Below, one piece after another: positions 25,874 to 34,019 of a stretch of 64,000 nt of DNA. This DNA comes from an uncultured Lachnospiraceae bacterium (lineage in GTDB: Bacteria > Bacillota > Clostridia > Lachnospirales > Lachnospiraceae). The notes under the pieces were generated by a model. That model was not told the DNA's origin. It searched no databases and worked only from the letters and a program-made list of their open reading frames with translations. Position 1 is the first letter of the stretch; every line of letters begins with the position of its first letter. The stretch covers positions 1 to 64,000 of the forward strand of contig CANQVH010000008.1 of assembly GCA_947627245.1 (NCBI GenBank), given 5' to 3'. The position numbers and the translations under genes were made by a program.

Positions 25874-26779
25874 ATGAAGAAGCGCAAAAAATACACAGGG
25901 CTTGAAAAGAGAAAGGCTATTTCGGGATACCTGTTTATCTCGCCGTTCATCATAGGCTTTCTGGCCTTTATGGTGGTCCCGCTGTTCCAGTCGCTTTACA
26001 TGAGCTTCTGCAACGTACAGGTGAGTCCGCAGGGCATCACGAATTCCTATGTCGGGCTGGACAACTACATACAGGCTTTTACGGTCGATACCGAGTTCAA
26101 CCGGATGCTGGTGGAGGAGATCTCGCGCATGTGCATCAACGCCGTCGCGATCATGGTATTCAGCTTCTTCGTGGCGCTGATCCTCAACCAGAAATTCAAG
26201 GGCAGGGCGCTCGTGCGCGCGATCTTCTTCCTTCCGGTGATCCTCTCTTCGGGCGTGATCCTCGGCGTGGAGACGGACAATGCGCTGCTCGCGAGCGTGC
26301 AGAACATGGTGGAGGAGACGACCAATGTGTCGAGTGTGAGCGACGCCCTGCAGACGATCCTGATGACCTCGGGAGTGGGTGTTCGAGCCTTCGAGGTTGT
26401 GTTTGACATCGTGGACGGCATCTACGACGTCGCGATCGCCTCAGGCATCCAGATCATCATTTTCCTTTCCGGGCTGCAGACGATCTCCGACAGCATGTAC
26501 GAGGCGGCCTCCATTGAGGGCTGTACGGCATGGGAGAGCTTCTGGAAGATCACCTTCCCGATGGTGAGCCCGCTGTTTCTGGTGAACTGGGTCTACACGA
26601 TCGTGGACTTCTGCATGCGCTCCGACAATGAGCTGATCGAGAAGATCAGCGAGCAGATGATCGCCTACATCAATTACGGCTTTGCCTCGGCAATGTCATG
26701 GATCTATTTCGTGGTGATACTCGCCATTATCGGCATAACCTCGCTATTCATTTCGAAGGGGGTATACTATTATGACTAA
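25874..26779 (+). CDS. sugar ABC permease of third importer (UgpA type)
   Basis: A 301-residue permease with a first transmembrane segment near residues 17-40 and a C-terminal EAA motif YEAASIEGCTAWESF near residue 209. Between the second and third helices it carries an enlarged, hydrophilic Ser/Thr/Val-rich insert (ETTNVSSVSDALQTILM region, about residues 140-170), predicted to be extracytoplasmic. AAAGGA lies upstream of ATG 25874; an in-frame TTG two codons earlier overlaps the DUF5696 stop. It overlaps the next permease by 8 bases. Confidence 0.9.
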   Translation: MKKRKKYTGLEKRKAISGYLFISPFIIGFLAFMVVPLFQSLYMSFCNVQVSPQGITNSYVGLDNYIQAFTVDTEFNRMLVEEISRMCINAVAIMVFSFFVALILNQKFKGRALVRAIFFLPVILSSGVILGVETDNALLASVQNMVEETTNVSSVSDALQTILMTSGVGVRAFEVVFDIVDGIYDVAIASGIQIIIFLSGLQTISDSMYEAASIEGCTAWESFWKITFPMVSPLFLVNWVYTIVDFCMRSDNELIEKISEQMIAYINYGFASAMSWIYFVVILAIIGITSLFISKGVYYYD

Positions 26780-27779
26780 GGGCAGTGCCGCAAAGACGGC
26801 AAAGCGCGGCTTCTGGGAGCGCAACAAACTCTCGGAGGGATATCTCCTGAAAAGAACCGTATCCGACATCGTGTATAAGATCGCCCGTGCGGTGCTCCTG
26901 TTCGGAATGTGTTTCATGATCCTGCAGCCGATCCTGATGAAGATCTCCGTGAGCTTCATGGAGGAGCGCGATCTGTACAATCCGATGGTCATCTCCATTC
27001 CGGAGCATTTTACGACGGCGAACTATCAGTTGACGGCGCAGTTTATGACCTACGGAAAATCGCTGTTCAACACGTTCATCGTCTCGCTGACGGTAGCGGT
27101 GCTGCAGATCGCGGTGTGCACACTGGTGGGCTACGGCTTCGCGCGGTTTAATTTTCCGTTCAAAAAGTTCTGGTTTGCCTGTGTCATCCTTGTGATCGTG
27201 ATTCCGCCGCAGACGATCTCCACGTCGCTGCACCTGCATTTCCGTTATTTTGATATTTTCGGGATTTTCAAGGCGCTGACGGGAGAGGCGATCAACCTGC
27301 GCGGTTCGGTGCTTCCGTATTATCTGATGAGCGCGGGCTGCATGGGCTTGAAGAGCGGCCTGTATATCTATATGATACGCCAGTTCTTCCGGAACATCCC
27401 GAGGGAGCTTGAGGAGGCGGCGTATGTGGACGGCTGCGGCACGCTGAAGACTTTCGTGCGCATCATGCTGCCGGACGCGAAGCCGATCCTGACGTCCTGC
27501 TTCCTGTTCGCGTTCGTCTGGCAGTGGACGGATAATTTCTATTCCAAGATGTTTCTGGGCAATATCAGCTTGCTGGCAAAGGAGCTCGCGGTCGTGGCAG
27601 ACCGTATGGACGCATGGGTCGTGAATACCCTGAAGATCCCGGGCGGCGCATCGGTGGGCTATACGAACTGTATCGTGTCGACCGGCACGCTGATGGTGAT
27701 CGTGCCGCTTCTGATTCTGTACCTCTTCGCGCAGAAGGGCTTCGTGGAGAGCATCAGCAGCACGGGCATCAAGATGTAA
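26772..27779 (+). CDS. sugar ABC permease of third importer (UgpE type)
   Basis: A 335-residue permease, slightly longer than usual because of a basic cytoplasmic N-terminus of about 35 residues before the first transmembrane segment. The EAA motif LEEAAYVDGCGTLKTF lies near residue 213. It overlaps the preceding permease by 8 bases and is followed 51 bases later by its binding protein, so the gene order (permeases first) is the reverse of the other two importers. Confidence 0.91.
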   Translation: MTKGSAAKTAKRGFWERNKLSEGYLLKRTVSDIVYKIARAVLLFGMCFMILQPILMKISVSFMEERDLYNPMVISIPEHFTTANYQLTAQFMTYGKSLFNTFIVSLTVAVLQIAVCTLVGYGFARFNFPFKKFWFACVILVIVIPPQTISTSLHLHFRYFDIFGIFKALTGEAINLRGSVLPYYLMSAGCMGLKSGLYIYMIRQFFRNIPRELEEAAYVDGCGTLKTFVRIMLPDAKPILTSCFLFAFVWQWTDNFYSKMFLGNISLLAKELAVVADRMDAWVVNTLKIPGGASVGYTNCIVSTGTLMVIVPLLILYLFAQKGFVESISSTGIKM

Positions 27780-27784
27780 CCCTG

Positions 27785-27807
27785 ATATATAACACCGTGT
27801 TATATAT
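27785..27807. promoter_or_regulatory. perfect palindrome before third binding-protein gene
   Basis: ATATATAACAC and GTGTTATATAT form perfect 11-base arms around a single central C, 6 bases after the permease stop and 24 bases before the next ATG. The near-zero spacer suits a dimeric DNA-binding protein better than an RNA hairpin, though an intercistronic processing or attenuation hairpin is possible. Confidence 0.55.
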
Positions 27808-27830
27808 ACATTTTAAAAGGAGGATGAAAC

Positions 27831-29255
27831 ATGAAAAGAAAAACCTTAAACAGAGTACTGACGGCTTCCATGGCCGCGGCGGTGGCGGCCAGCATGATGG
27901 GCGGCGCTCTCACTGCATCGGCTGAGGACGAGGAGTATGTAGCGCTCACCGACGAGGACGGCAACGTCTACGATCTCGGCGGCATGGAGATCGTGATCCG
28001 CGACTGGTGGAGCACGGGCGAGGAGCCGGAGGCGACGGACGACTACGGCGAAGCGCGTCTGGACTACATCGACTGGGTGCAGGATACCTACAATTTCAGC
28101 ATCAAGCAGATTGCGATCAGCGACTGGGGTTCCACGCCGGAGGATTTCCTCAACTACGTGACGTCGGGCGGCGATGATGAGAATTACGTATGGATTCTGA
28201 GATCCGGTCCGGAGTTCGTCTCCGCTATGGCGAGCGGCCTGATGTATGATCTTTCTACGCTTGACTGCTTAGACTTTACGGAAGAGAAATGGACGAGGAA
28301 CGGCGTGCATGAGCTCTGCTCGAAGGGCGACGCGATCTACGGCTGCAGCCCGTCGATTCCGGAACCGCGCGGAGGCATGTACTTCAACAAGAGACTGGTC
28401 GAGGAGGCCGGAATCAGCCCGGACGATATCTACCAGTGGCAGAGAGACGGCGAGTGGACATGGGATAAGTTCGAGGAGGTCTGCGAGCAGATCAACGCCG
28501 ACACGGACAACGACGGCGTGATCGACCGCTGGGCAATGGTATCGGATGAGTCCGAGATGAAGAATGAGGCCGTTTGGTCCAATGGCGGTGAGTTCATCGG
28601 CATGGAAGACGGCAAATACGTGAACAAGACCGAGTCCGAGGAGACTCTGACGGCTCTGAACTGGGCGCTTGACATGATGGCGAAGTACAACTACAAGCCG
28701 GAAGGCGCTGAGTGGGATTGGTGGAAGACCTCCTTCCCGGCAGGCGACGCGGCGTTCATGGTCGGTCAGGCTTACCTTGCGGCGAACGAGCTGAAGGATA
28801 TGGAAGACGACTTCGGATTCGTCTGCTTCCCGATGGGACCGAGCGCAGAATACTATACGAATGTTTATACCGACAACATCTATGCGATCCCGGCGTGCTA
28901 CGACGAGGAGAAGGCATGGAAGATCGCGTTTGCGCTTGACGCTTACACCGATCTGGTTCCAGGCTACGAGGATTACAACGACAGACTCAGCGGCTTCTAT
29001 GACACCTTCCGTGACATGGAATCCGTCGATGAGACGATCGAGATCCTTTGCGCGAACGGCTTCACGACCTACCATGACATGATTCCGGGCTTGTCCTACG
29101 GCGAGCAGTTCTTGTGGAACGTAAATCCGGACAATCCGCCTGCAGCGGCTGCCGAGGCGGTAAGAAATCTGTGGCAGGGTTATCTGGACTACGCGAACGG
29201 CGATTCGGATGTGATGCCGGTAGAGACCGAGGCGGAGACGACTGCGGCGGAGTAA
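27831..29255 (+). CDS. sugar ABC transporter substrate-binding protein (third importer)
   Basis: A 474-residue binding protein of the family-1 extracellular type. The signal peptide covers about residues 1-31 and ends TASAED, with no lipobox Cys. The mature part has PRGGMYFNKRLVEEAGI and DTDNDGVIDRWAMVSDE, common in sugar-binding proteins, and a Thr/Glu-rich tail. Strong AAAAGGAGG lies upstream of the ATG. It closes the third importer operon and is followed by a terminator and the GH5 gene. Substrate is unknown; xylo- or gluco-oligosaccharides are likely given the neighbours. Confidence 0.9.
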   Translation: MKRKTLNRVLTASMAAAVAASMMGGALTASAEDEEYVALTDEDGNVYDLGGMEIVIRDWWSTGEEPEATDDYGEARLDYIDWVQDTYNFSIKQIAISDWGSTPEDFLNYVTSGGDDENYVWILRSGPEFVSAMASGLMYDLSTLDCLDFTEEKWTRNGVHELCSKGDAIYGCSPSIPEPRGGMYFNKRLVEEAGISPDDIYQWQRDGEWTWDKFEEVCEQINADTDNDGVIDRWAMVSDESEMKNEAVWSNGGEFIGMEDGKYVNKTESEETLTALNWALDMMAKYNYKPEGAEWDWWKTSFPAGDAAFMVGQAYLAANELKDMEDDFGFVCFPMGPSAEYYTNVYTDNIYAIPACYDEEKAWKIAFALDAYTDLVPGYEDYNDRLSGFYDTFRDMESVDETIEILCANGFTTYHDMIPGLSYGEQFLWNVNPDNPPAAAAEAVRNLWQGYLDYANGDSDVMPVETEAETTAAE

Positions 29256-29323
29256 GCATCGCGAACGCTCCGCATGAGACGGGACGCGGCGAAGCAAGGG
29301 CAGCGCAAAAGTTGCGGATGGAA

Positions 29324-29351
29324 TTGCTTGTCGCGGCTTATAAAATATGAT
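29324..29351 (+). promoter_or_regulatory. possible promoter before GH5
   Basis: TTGCTT, a 16-base spacer and TATGAT. It lies just upstream of the terminator at 29357-29385, so a transcript from here would have to pass that hairpin to reach the GH5 gene. Confidence 0.35.
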
Positions 29352-29356
29352 ACTAT

Positions 29357-29385
29357 AAAAAGAGGGGGAATGCTCCCCCTCTTTT
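29357..29385. terminator. bidirectional terminator after third binding-protein gene
   Basis: AAAAGAGGGGG pairs perfectly with CCCCCTCTTTT around a 6-base loop, with A and T tracts on either side so it can work in both directions. Confidence 0.88.
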
Positions 29386-29419
29386 GCAATAGGATATCGA
29401 AACAGGGGAGAGGCGTATT

Positions 29420-30586
29420 ATGAAAAAGAGAAGATTATTTGCTGCGGCTGCCGCCGCGGTGTTGGCGATGGCGACGGCTGCTACGGCCCTCTGCGCTGAG
29501 GACGCGGATGTACCGACTGCGGCGGAGGTGCTTGCGCAGATGAACGTCGGCTGGAATCTCGGAAATACGTTTGACGCGTGGGGCGCGCCGGACGTGATGA
29601 GCAACGAGACCTACTGGGGGAACCCGAAGACCACGAAGGAGATGATCGACGCCGTGCGCGAGCAGGGCTTTAATACGCTGCGGATCCCGGTCACGTGGGC
29701 GCAGAGCCTCGGCGAAGCGCCGGATTACACGATCGACGGCGAATGGCTTGACCGCGTGGCGGAGGTGGTAGATTACGCCTATGGCGAGGGGATGTTCGTC
29801 ATTCTCGACACGCATCACGAGCCGGATTTCTGGCTGGTGCCGCAGCCGGAGAACGTAGACGAGCTCAAGACGGAGCTCACTGCGATCTGGACGCAGCTCT
29901 CCGAGCGCTTTGCGGACTATGATTATCATCTGCTGTTCGAGGGGATGAACGAGCCGAGGACCAAGGGAAGCGAGAAGGAATGGTCGGGCGGCACGGACGA
30001 GGAACGCGCGGTTGTGAACGAGTTGAACAAGGCTTTTGTGGACACGGTGCGCGCTTCGGGCGGGAACAACGCTACGAGGAGCCTGATCATTTGCCCGTAC
30101 GGAAATTCCGTGACTTACAACAGCGTCCTGCAGCTTGAAGTTCCCGACGATCCGTATGTGATGGTATCGGCGCATCTCTACACGCCGTACTATTTTACCT
30201 ATGAGCCGGAGGGACAGAGTATCAACGAGTGGGACGGCACGCTCAAGAAGGATATCATCTCGAACGTCGACCTGCTCAAGAGGCATTTTCTGAGCAAGGA
30301 TATCCCGGTCATCGTCACGGAGTTCGGCGCAGTCCACAAAATTTACAAGGGTGCGGACGGCAACGAGACAGAGAATACGGAGCAGGTCCTGAAATGGCTT
30401 GCCGACTACATGGAGGTCATGAATCGCTTCGGGATCAAATGTATCTGGTGGGACAACGGCAACTACAGCGATGAAGGAGAGAAGTTCGCGATCTTTGACC
30501 GCAGAAACTGCAGTTGGTATTCGCAGGAGATCGCGGATGCGCTGATCGAGGATTGTCAGAAGATCTCAGACCAGCCGTTGCAATAG
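29420..30586 (+). CDS. secreted GH5 endo-glucanase/cellulase
   Basis: A 388-residue secreted glycoside hydrolase of family 5. It has an Ala-rich signal peptide (about residues 1-29), then MNVGWNLGNTFDAWG (about 40-54), TLRIPVTW, HHEPDF, the acid/base Glu 178 in FEGMNEPR and the nucleophile Glu 301 in VIVTEFGAV, followed by WWDNGNYSDEG. The retaining endo-beta-1,4-glucanase machinery looks complete. The single Cys in the signal region (ATALCAED) does not fit a lipobox because Leu precedes it. There is no carbohydrate-binding module, dockerin or anchor, so it is probably freely secreted. It is followed 41 bases later by a U32-like gene. Confidence 0.94.
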   Translation: MKKRRLFAAAAAAVLAMATAATALCAEDADVPTAAEVLAQMNVGWNLGNTFDAWGAPDVMSNETYWGNPKTTKEMIDAVREQGFNTLRIPVTWAQSLGEAPDYTIDGEWLDRVAEVVDYAYGEGMFVILDTHHEPDFWLVPQPENVDELKTELTAIWTQLSERFADYDYHLLFEGMNEPRTKGSEKEWSGGTDEERAVVNELNKAFVDTVRASGGNNATRSLIICPYGNSVTYNSVLQLEVPDDPYVMVSAHLYTPYYFTYEPEGQSINEWDGTLKKDIISNVDLLKRHFLSKDIPVIVTEFGAVHKIYKGADGNETENTEQVLKWLADYMEVMNRFGIKCIWWDNGNYSDEGEKFAIFDRRNCSWYSQEIADALIEDCQKISDQPLQ

Positions 30587-30627
30587 ACTGAGAAATGACA
30601 GTGAGGATAAAATAGGAGATTACCCGA

Positions 30628-31539
30628 ATGAGAGAGATTTACTGGCATCTGCCCGGTTTTTGCAGCTTCCGGCTGCTGAATCAGGCCATACTTAATCTGA
30701 TGCGGGATTATCCGGAGAAGTTTCGCGACGGCTACCGGGTCGGTTCCGTGTACGGGACGTTCCCGGGCGCGATCTGGAACGGCGGACGCACCGTGCTCGG
30801 CTTCGCGGGAAAGCAGGAGATCGAGGCCGTGCTGAAGCTCTACAACAGCAGAGGTGTGCCGCTTCGCTTCACATGGACGAACACGCTTCTGGAGGAGAAG
30901 CATGTGTACGACACCTACTGCAACCTCATCATGCGTCTTGCGGACAACGGTCTGAATCAGGTGCTCGTGAATTCCAAAGCGCTTGAGGAATATATCCGGC
31001 GGGAATATCCGTGTTATCCGATCATTTCCTCCACGACGAAACGGATCACCGATCCGGCCGCGCTGGAGGCGGAGCTTGCGGGCGATTACCGTCTGGTCGT
31101 GCTCGACTATGACCTGAACCATAAGGAAGAGGTCCTTTCGCGGATCGAGCCGTGCGCGGATCGGATTGAGATTCTGGTGAACGAGGTGTGTTATCCGGAT
31201 TGTCCGAAGCGCGCGGAGCATTACCGGCAGCAGTCGATGCTTCAGTTGGAGTTTGACACGGAGACCAATTTCCCGTGCCCGAATCGTTCACGCAGCCGGA
31301 AATTTTCGGAGTGTAAGACGCGGCCGGCCTTCATCTCGAATGAGGAGATCGGCGGTTACATAGACAGAGGATTTGTGAATTTCAAGATCGCCGGACGCGG
31401 TATGCCGGTCGAATATCTGGTGGAGTCTTATGTGTATTTTCTGGTGAAGGATGAGGACAGAGAGTACATCAAAGGAAAGATCAACCGACTGCTGCAGCAG
31501 TTCCAGACTGCGGCTTTGCGCAGGAAAGGTCTCAGATAG
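30628..31539 (+). CDS. U32-like protein, paralog A
   Basis: A 303-residue cytoplasmic protein clearly paralogous to the one at 34020-34982. Shared blocks include TNTLLEE (about 84-90), YCN and ADNG (about 97-108), LVVLDYDLN (about 156-164), VNEVCYPDCPKRAEHYR (about 184-200) and a final GFVNFKIAGR (about 248-257). The fold pattern and the FKI-GR end recall U32 family proteins (RlhA, TrhP, UbiU/V), some of which bind an iron-sulfur cluster through four cysteines. Here Cys 188, 192, 217 and 229 are candidates. Substrate and role are unknown. It follows GH5 by 41 bases and converges on the AraC gene. The family assignment is by pattern only. Confidence 0.6.
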   Translation: MREIYWHLPGFCSFRLLNQAILNLMRDYPEKFRDGYRVGSVYGTFPGAIWNGGRTVLGFAGKQEIEAVLKLYNSRGVPLRFTWTNTLLEEKHVYDTYCNLIMRLADNGLNQVLVNSKALEEYIRREYPCYPIISSTTKRITDPAALEAELAGDYRLVVLDYDLNHKEEVLSRIEPCADRIEILVNEVCYPDCPKRAEHYRQQSMLQLEFDTETNFPCPNRSRSRKFSECKTRPAFISNEEIGGYIDRGFVNFKIAGRGMPVEYLVESYVYFLVKDEDREYIKGKINRLLQQFQTAALRRKGLR

Positions 31540-31552
31540 CATCGGTGCCTTG

Positions 31553-32497
31553 TCAATTGCGTCGGATGGCGAAAGGATTGAGCTTGTTGTTTTTCTCGCG
31601 ATATTCGGACGGCGAGCAGTGCTTCTGCTGGCGGAACACGCGGTTGAAGGTAGGAATGCTCGGGAAACCGGACCGCATAGCGATCTCTGAGATGGAAAGA
31701 CCGGGCTGTTCGAGCAGTTGCTCCGCCGCTTTGATCCTGAGGTGGAGCAGATAGTTGCAGAAGGTATAGCCCGTGTATTGTTTGAAAAGCCTCGAAAAGT
31801 GATATTTGCTGAAGCCTGTCGCCGCCGCTGCGTCGTCGAGGCGGAAATCCTCCGTGAAGTGTTCGTCGATGTATTCCATGATGCTGTTGAATTTGCTGAT
31901 ATATTCCTGCTGCTTGTAGGTGCGCGAGCCGGAAAACGCGTTCATGCCGTTCAGATGATTTTTGCCGAGGGTGACGAATAGATTGATCAGCAGGGAAAAT
32001 ACGGAGAGCTCATAGAGCGGGCTTCTGCTGAAATATTCGGTCCGTATCTGCGCAAGCGTCTGATACACGTCGTTGTAGACGCGCGGAAATGCCGTCTTCG
32101 TGATGTGGAGCGGCGAAGAAAGCAGCGCCGCGATCTCTGCGAAACCGTGCAGAGATGTGATGGAGGAGATGTCGAACAGATAGATGAAGCGCGTACCCGT
32201 ATCGGGAGCCGTAAGAGAATGGAGCGCGCCGGACGGGATGATCATGATATCGCCGGGTGTAAGGCGGAAGGTCTCGTCTTCGACGACCGCTTCATACCAG
32301 TTCTCCATGGGTACAATGATCTCCAGATCCGTGTGCCAGTGCGTGTCGAAGGGCGCGTCCTGATTGTTGCACCAGATGCGGATCGCATAGCTTCCCTGAT
32401 GCTGCACGATCTCGCGGTTTTCCCGGATCACGCGCTCGCCGGAGAAATCATTGTTTGCCGTATAAAAATCTATCGTTTCGTTTTTCACACAGAACAC
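31553..32497 (-). CDS. AraC-family regulator with cupin-type sensor domain
   Basis: A protein of 311-314 residues. The N-terminal cupin-like domain (about residues 30-130, including FDTHWHTDLEI and GDIMIIPSG) probably binds a sugar. The C-terminal AraC double helix-turn-helix (about 215-310) includes LDDAAAATGFSKYHFSRLF and ISEIAMRSGFPSIPTFNRVF. The start is GTG at 32497 or, with better spacing from a GGGGG site, GTG at 32488. It is transcribed away from the divergent GH10 gene with its own promoter, so it is the natural candidate to control xylanase expression. It ends 13 bases from the convergent U32-like gene with no visible terminator between. Confidence 0.88.
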   Translation of the reverse strand: MFCVKNETIDFYTANNDFSGERVIRENREIVQHQGSYAIRIWCNNQDAPFDTHWHTDLEIIVPMENWYEAVVEDETFRLTPGDIMIIPSGALHSLTAPDTGTRFIYLFDISSITSLHGFAEIAALLSSPLHITKTAFPRVYNDVYQTLAQIRTEYFSRSPLYELSVFSLLINLFVTLGKNHLNGMNAFSGSRTYKQQEYISKFNSIMEYIDEHFTEDFRLDDAAAATGFSKYHFSRLFKQYTGYTFCNYLLHLRIKAAEQLLEQPGLSISEIAMRSGFPSIPTFNRVFRQQKHCSPSEYREKNNKLNPFAIRRN

Positions 32498-32559
32498 CCC
32501 CGCGCGGCAGATGCAAAAGCCGTATCGACCGGAACCAGCGGCTTGCTACCGTTATCGAA

Positions 32560-32588
32560 ACTATACCATATTATTTGCAAAATGTAAA
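32560..32588 (-). promoter_or_regulatory. promoter of AraC-family regulator
   Basis: On the minus strand: TTTACA (32588-32583), a 17-base spacer and TATAGT (32565-32560). It occupies the whole gap toward the divergent GH10 gene, so control of both genes from this region is plausible. No convincing plus-strand promoter was seen. Confidence 0.6.
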
Positions 32589-32617
32589 ACTTTAATGGAG
32601 CACAAGAGGAATTGACT

Positions 32618-33979
32618 ATGAAAAGAAAAAGAATTTTTCGGCGCGCGGCAGTCCTGCTTATGACGACGGCCATGTTTGCGTCAGGGAGCATTGCAGGCGC
32701 GGCAGAGGAGCCTCAGCAGACAGAGGAAAGCTTTGCGGAAGCGGAGGAAAATTCCGCGGAGGAATTACATCAGACGGAAGAGGAGGACAGAGAAGTGCGT
32801 TTGAAGGATGCCGTATCGAAGGAGCTGGGCTGCTATGTCGGCGCAGCGGTCACGGGACAGGAGATCAACAACCGAAGGGTGTGGGAGATCATCACGACGC
32901 ACTTCAACGCCGTGACGCTCGGCAATGAGCTGAAGCCGGACGCGCTGTTCAACTACAGCAATGCCGTCTGCCCCGGCACGGAGGAGGCCGAGCTGAACGG
33001 CGAGACGATCACCGTGCCGAAGATCAATTTTTATAAGGCCGAGAATATGCTGGACAAGATCCTGCAGTGGAATAAAAAGAATCCGGAAGACGCTCTGAAG
33101 GTCCGCGGGCATGTGCTGGTGTGGCATTCGCAGACGCCGGAATGGCTCTTTCACGAGGACTATGACAAGCAGAAGCCCTACGTGGACAAGGAAACGATGA
33201 ACAAGCGCCTCGAGTGGTATATCCGCACGGTGCTGACGCACTTCACGGGCGGGGACAGCGAGTATAAAGATCTGTTTTACGGCTGGGACGTGGTGAATGA
33301 GGCGGTGAGCGATTCCACGGGGACGTACCGCACCGACAGCGAGAATCCGAACGAGCCGCTTTCCAACGACACGCACGGAAACAATTCGAGCTGGTGGCAT
33401 GTCTATCAGAGTAACGAATTCATCCTGAACGCTTTTGTCTATGCGAACAAGTACGCGCCGGCCGATCTGGAGCTCTACTACAACGATTACAATGAATGCT
33501 CGGGACAGAAGACGGCGGGTATTCTGGAGCTTCTGCGCGCGGTCAAGGCGACCGACGGCGCGCGCATCGACGCGATGGGCATGCAGGGACATTACAACAT
33601 GGATTCTCCGAATTATTCAGAGATCGACATGGCGATCCGAATGTACGCGCAGGTTGTGGGCAACGTGCAGATGACGGAGCTTGACATGAAGGCGAGCGAG
33701 GATTACGACGGCAGTCCGGAATCGAAAGAGAAGGAATTTGAGGCGCAGGCGAAGCGCTACGGCGCGATCTACTGGGCGCTCAAGTCGGCCGACAAAGAGG
33801 AAGGCGTCAATGTCACGGCCCTCACCTTCTGGGGAACGGCGGATCATCTGTCATGGCTGCAGAGCCGGTCCGACGTCGGAGGCGGCAACACCACGGGGCT
33901 TCCGGAGTGTCCGCTGCTGTTTGACGAGCACTACGAGAAGAAGCCCGCGTTTTATGCGTTTGTGGGAAATGAGGATTAA
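32618..33979 (+). CDS. secreted GH10 endo-1,4-beta-xylanase
   Basis: A 453-residue secreted xylanase. The signal peptide covers about residues 1-28 (ending AGAAEE), followed by an acidic linker (about 29-55) and a GH10 catalytic domain. The acid/base Glu 228 is in WDVVNEAV, the nucleophile Glu 354 in MTELDM, and RGHVLVWHSQTP precedes them; TFWGTADHLSWL follows near the end. No carbohydrate-binding module or anchor is present. ATG 32618 has AGAGGA seven bases upstream; a TTG at 32612 would disturb that spacing. It is expected to cut the xylan backbone outside the cell and supply the ABC importers and the GH115/UxaC route. Confidence 0.95.
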   Translation: MKRKRIFRRAAVLLMTTAMFASGSIAGAAEEPQQTEESFAEAEENSAEELHQTEEEDREVRLKDAVSKELGCYVGAAVTGQEINNRRVWEIITTHFNAVTLGNELKPDALFNYSNAVCPGTEEAELNGETITVPKINFYKAENMLDKILQWNKKNPEDALKVRGHVLVWHSQTPEWLFHEDYDKQKPYVDKETMNKRLEWYIRTVLTHFTGGDSEYKDLFYGWDVVNEAVSDSTGTYRTDSENPNEPLSNDTHGNNSSWWHVYQSNEFILNAFVYANKYAPADLELYYNDYNECSGQKTAGILELLRAVKATDGARIDAMGMQGHYNMDSPNYSEIDMAIRMYAQVVGNVQMTELDMKASEDYDGSPESKEKEFEAQAKRYGAIYWALKSADKEEGVNVTALTFWGTADHLSWLQSRSDVGGGNTTGLPECPLLFDEHYEKKPAFYAFVGNED

Positions 33980-34019
33980 AAAAGAGACAATTATGGTATT
34001 ATGGAGGCATTGAAACAAT

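Noticed and set aside
29420-30586. Cys in the GH5 signal peptide as a lipobox
   Set aside because: The residue before Cys is Leu, not Gly, Ala or Ser, so it does not fit the lipobox pattern.
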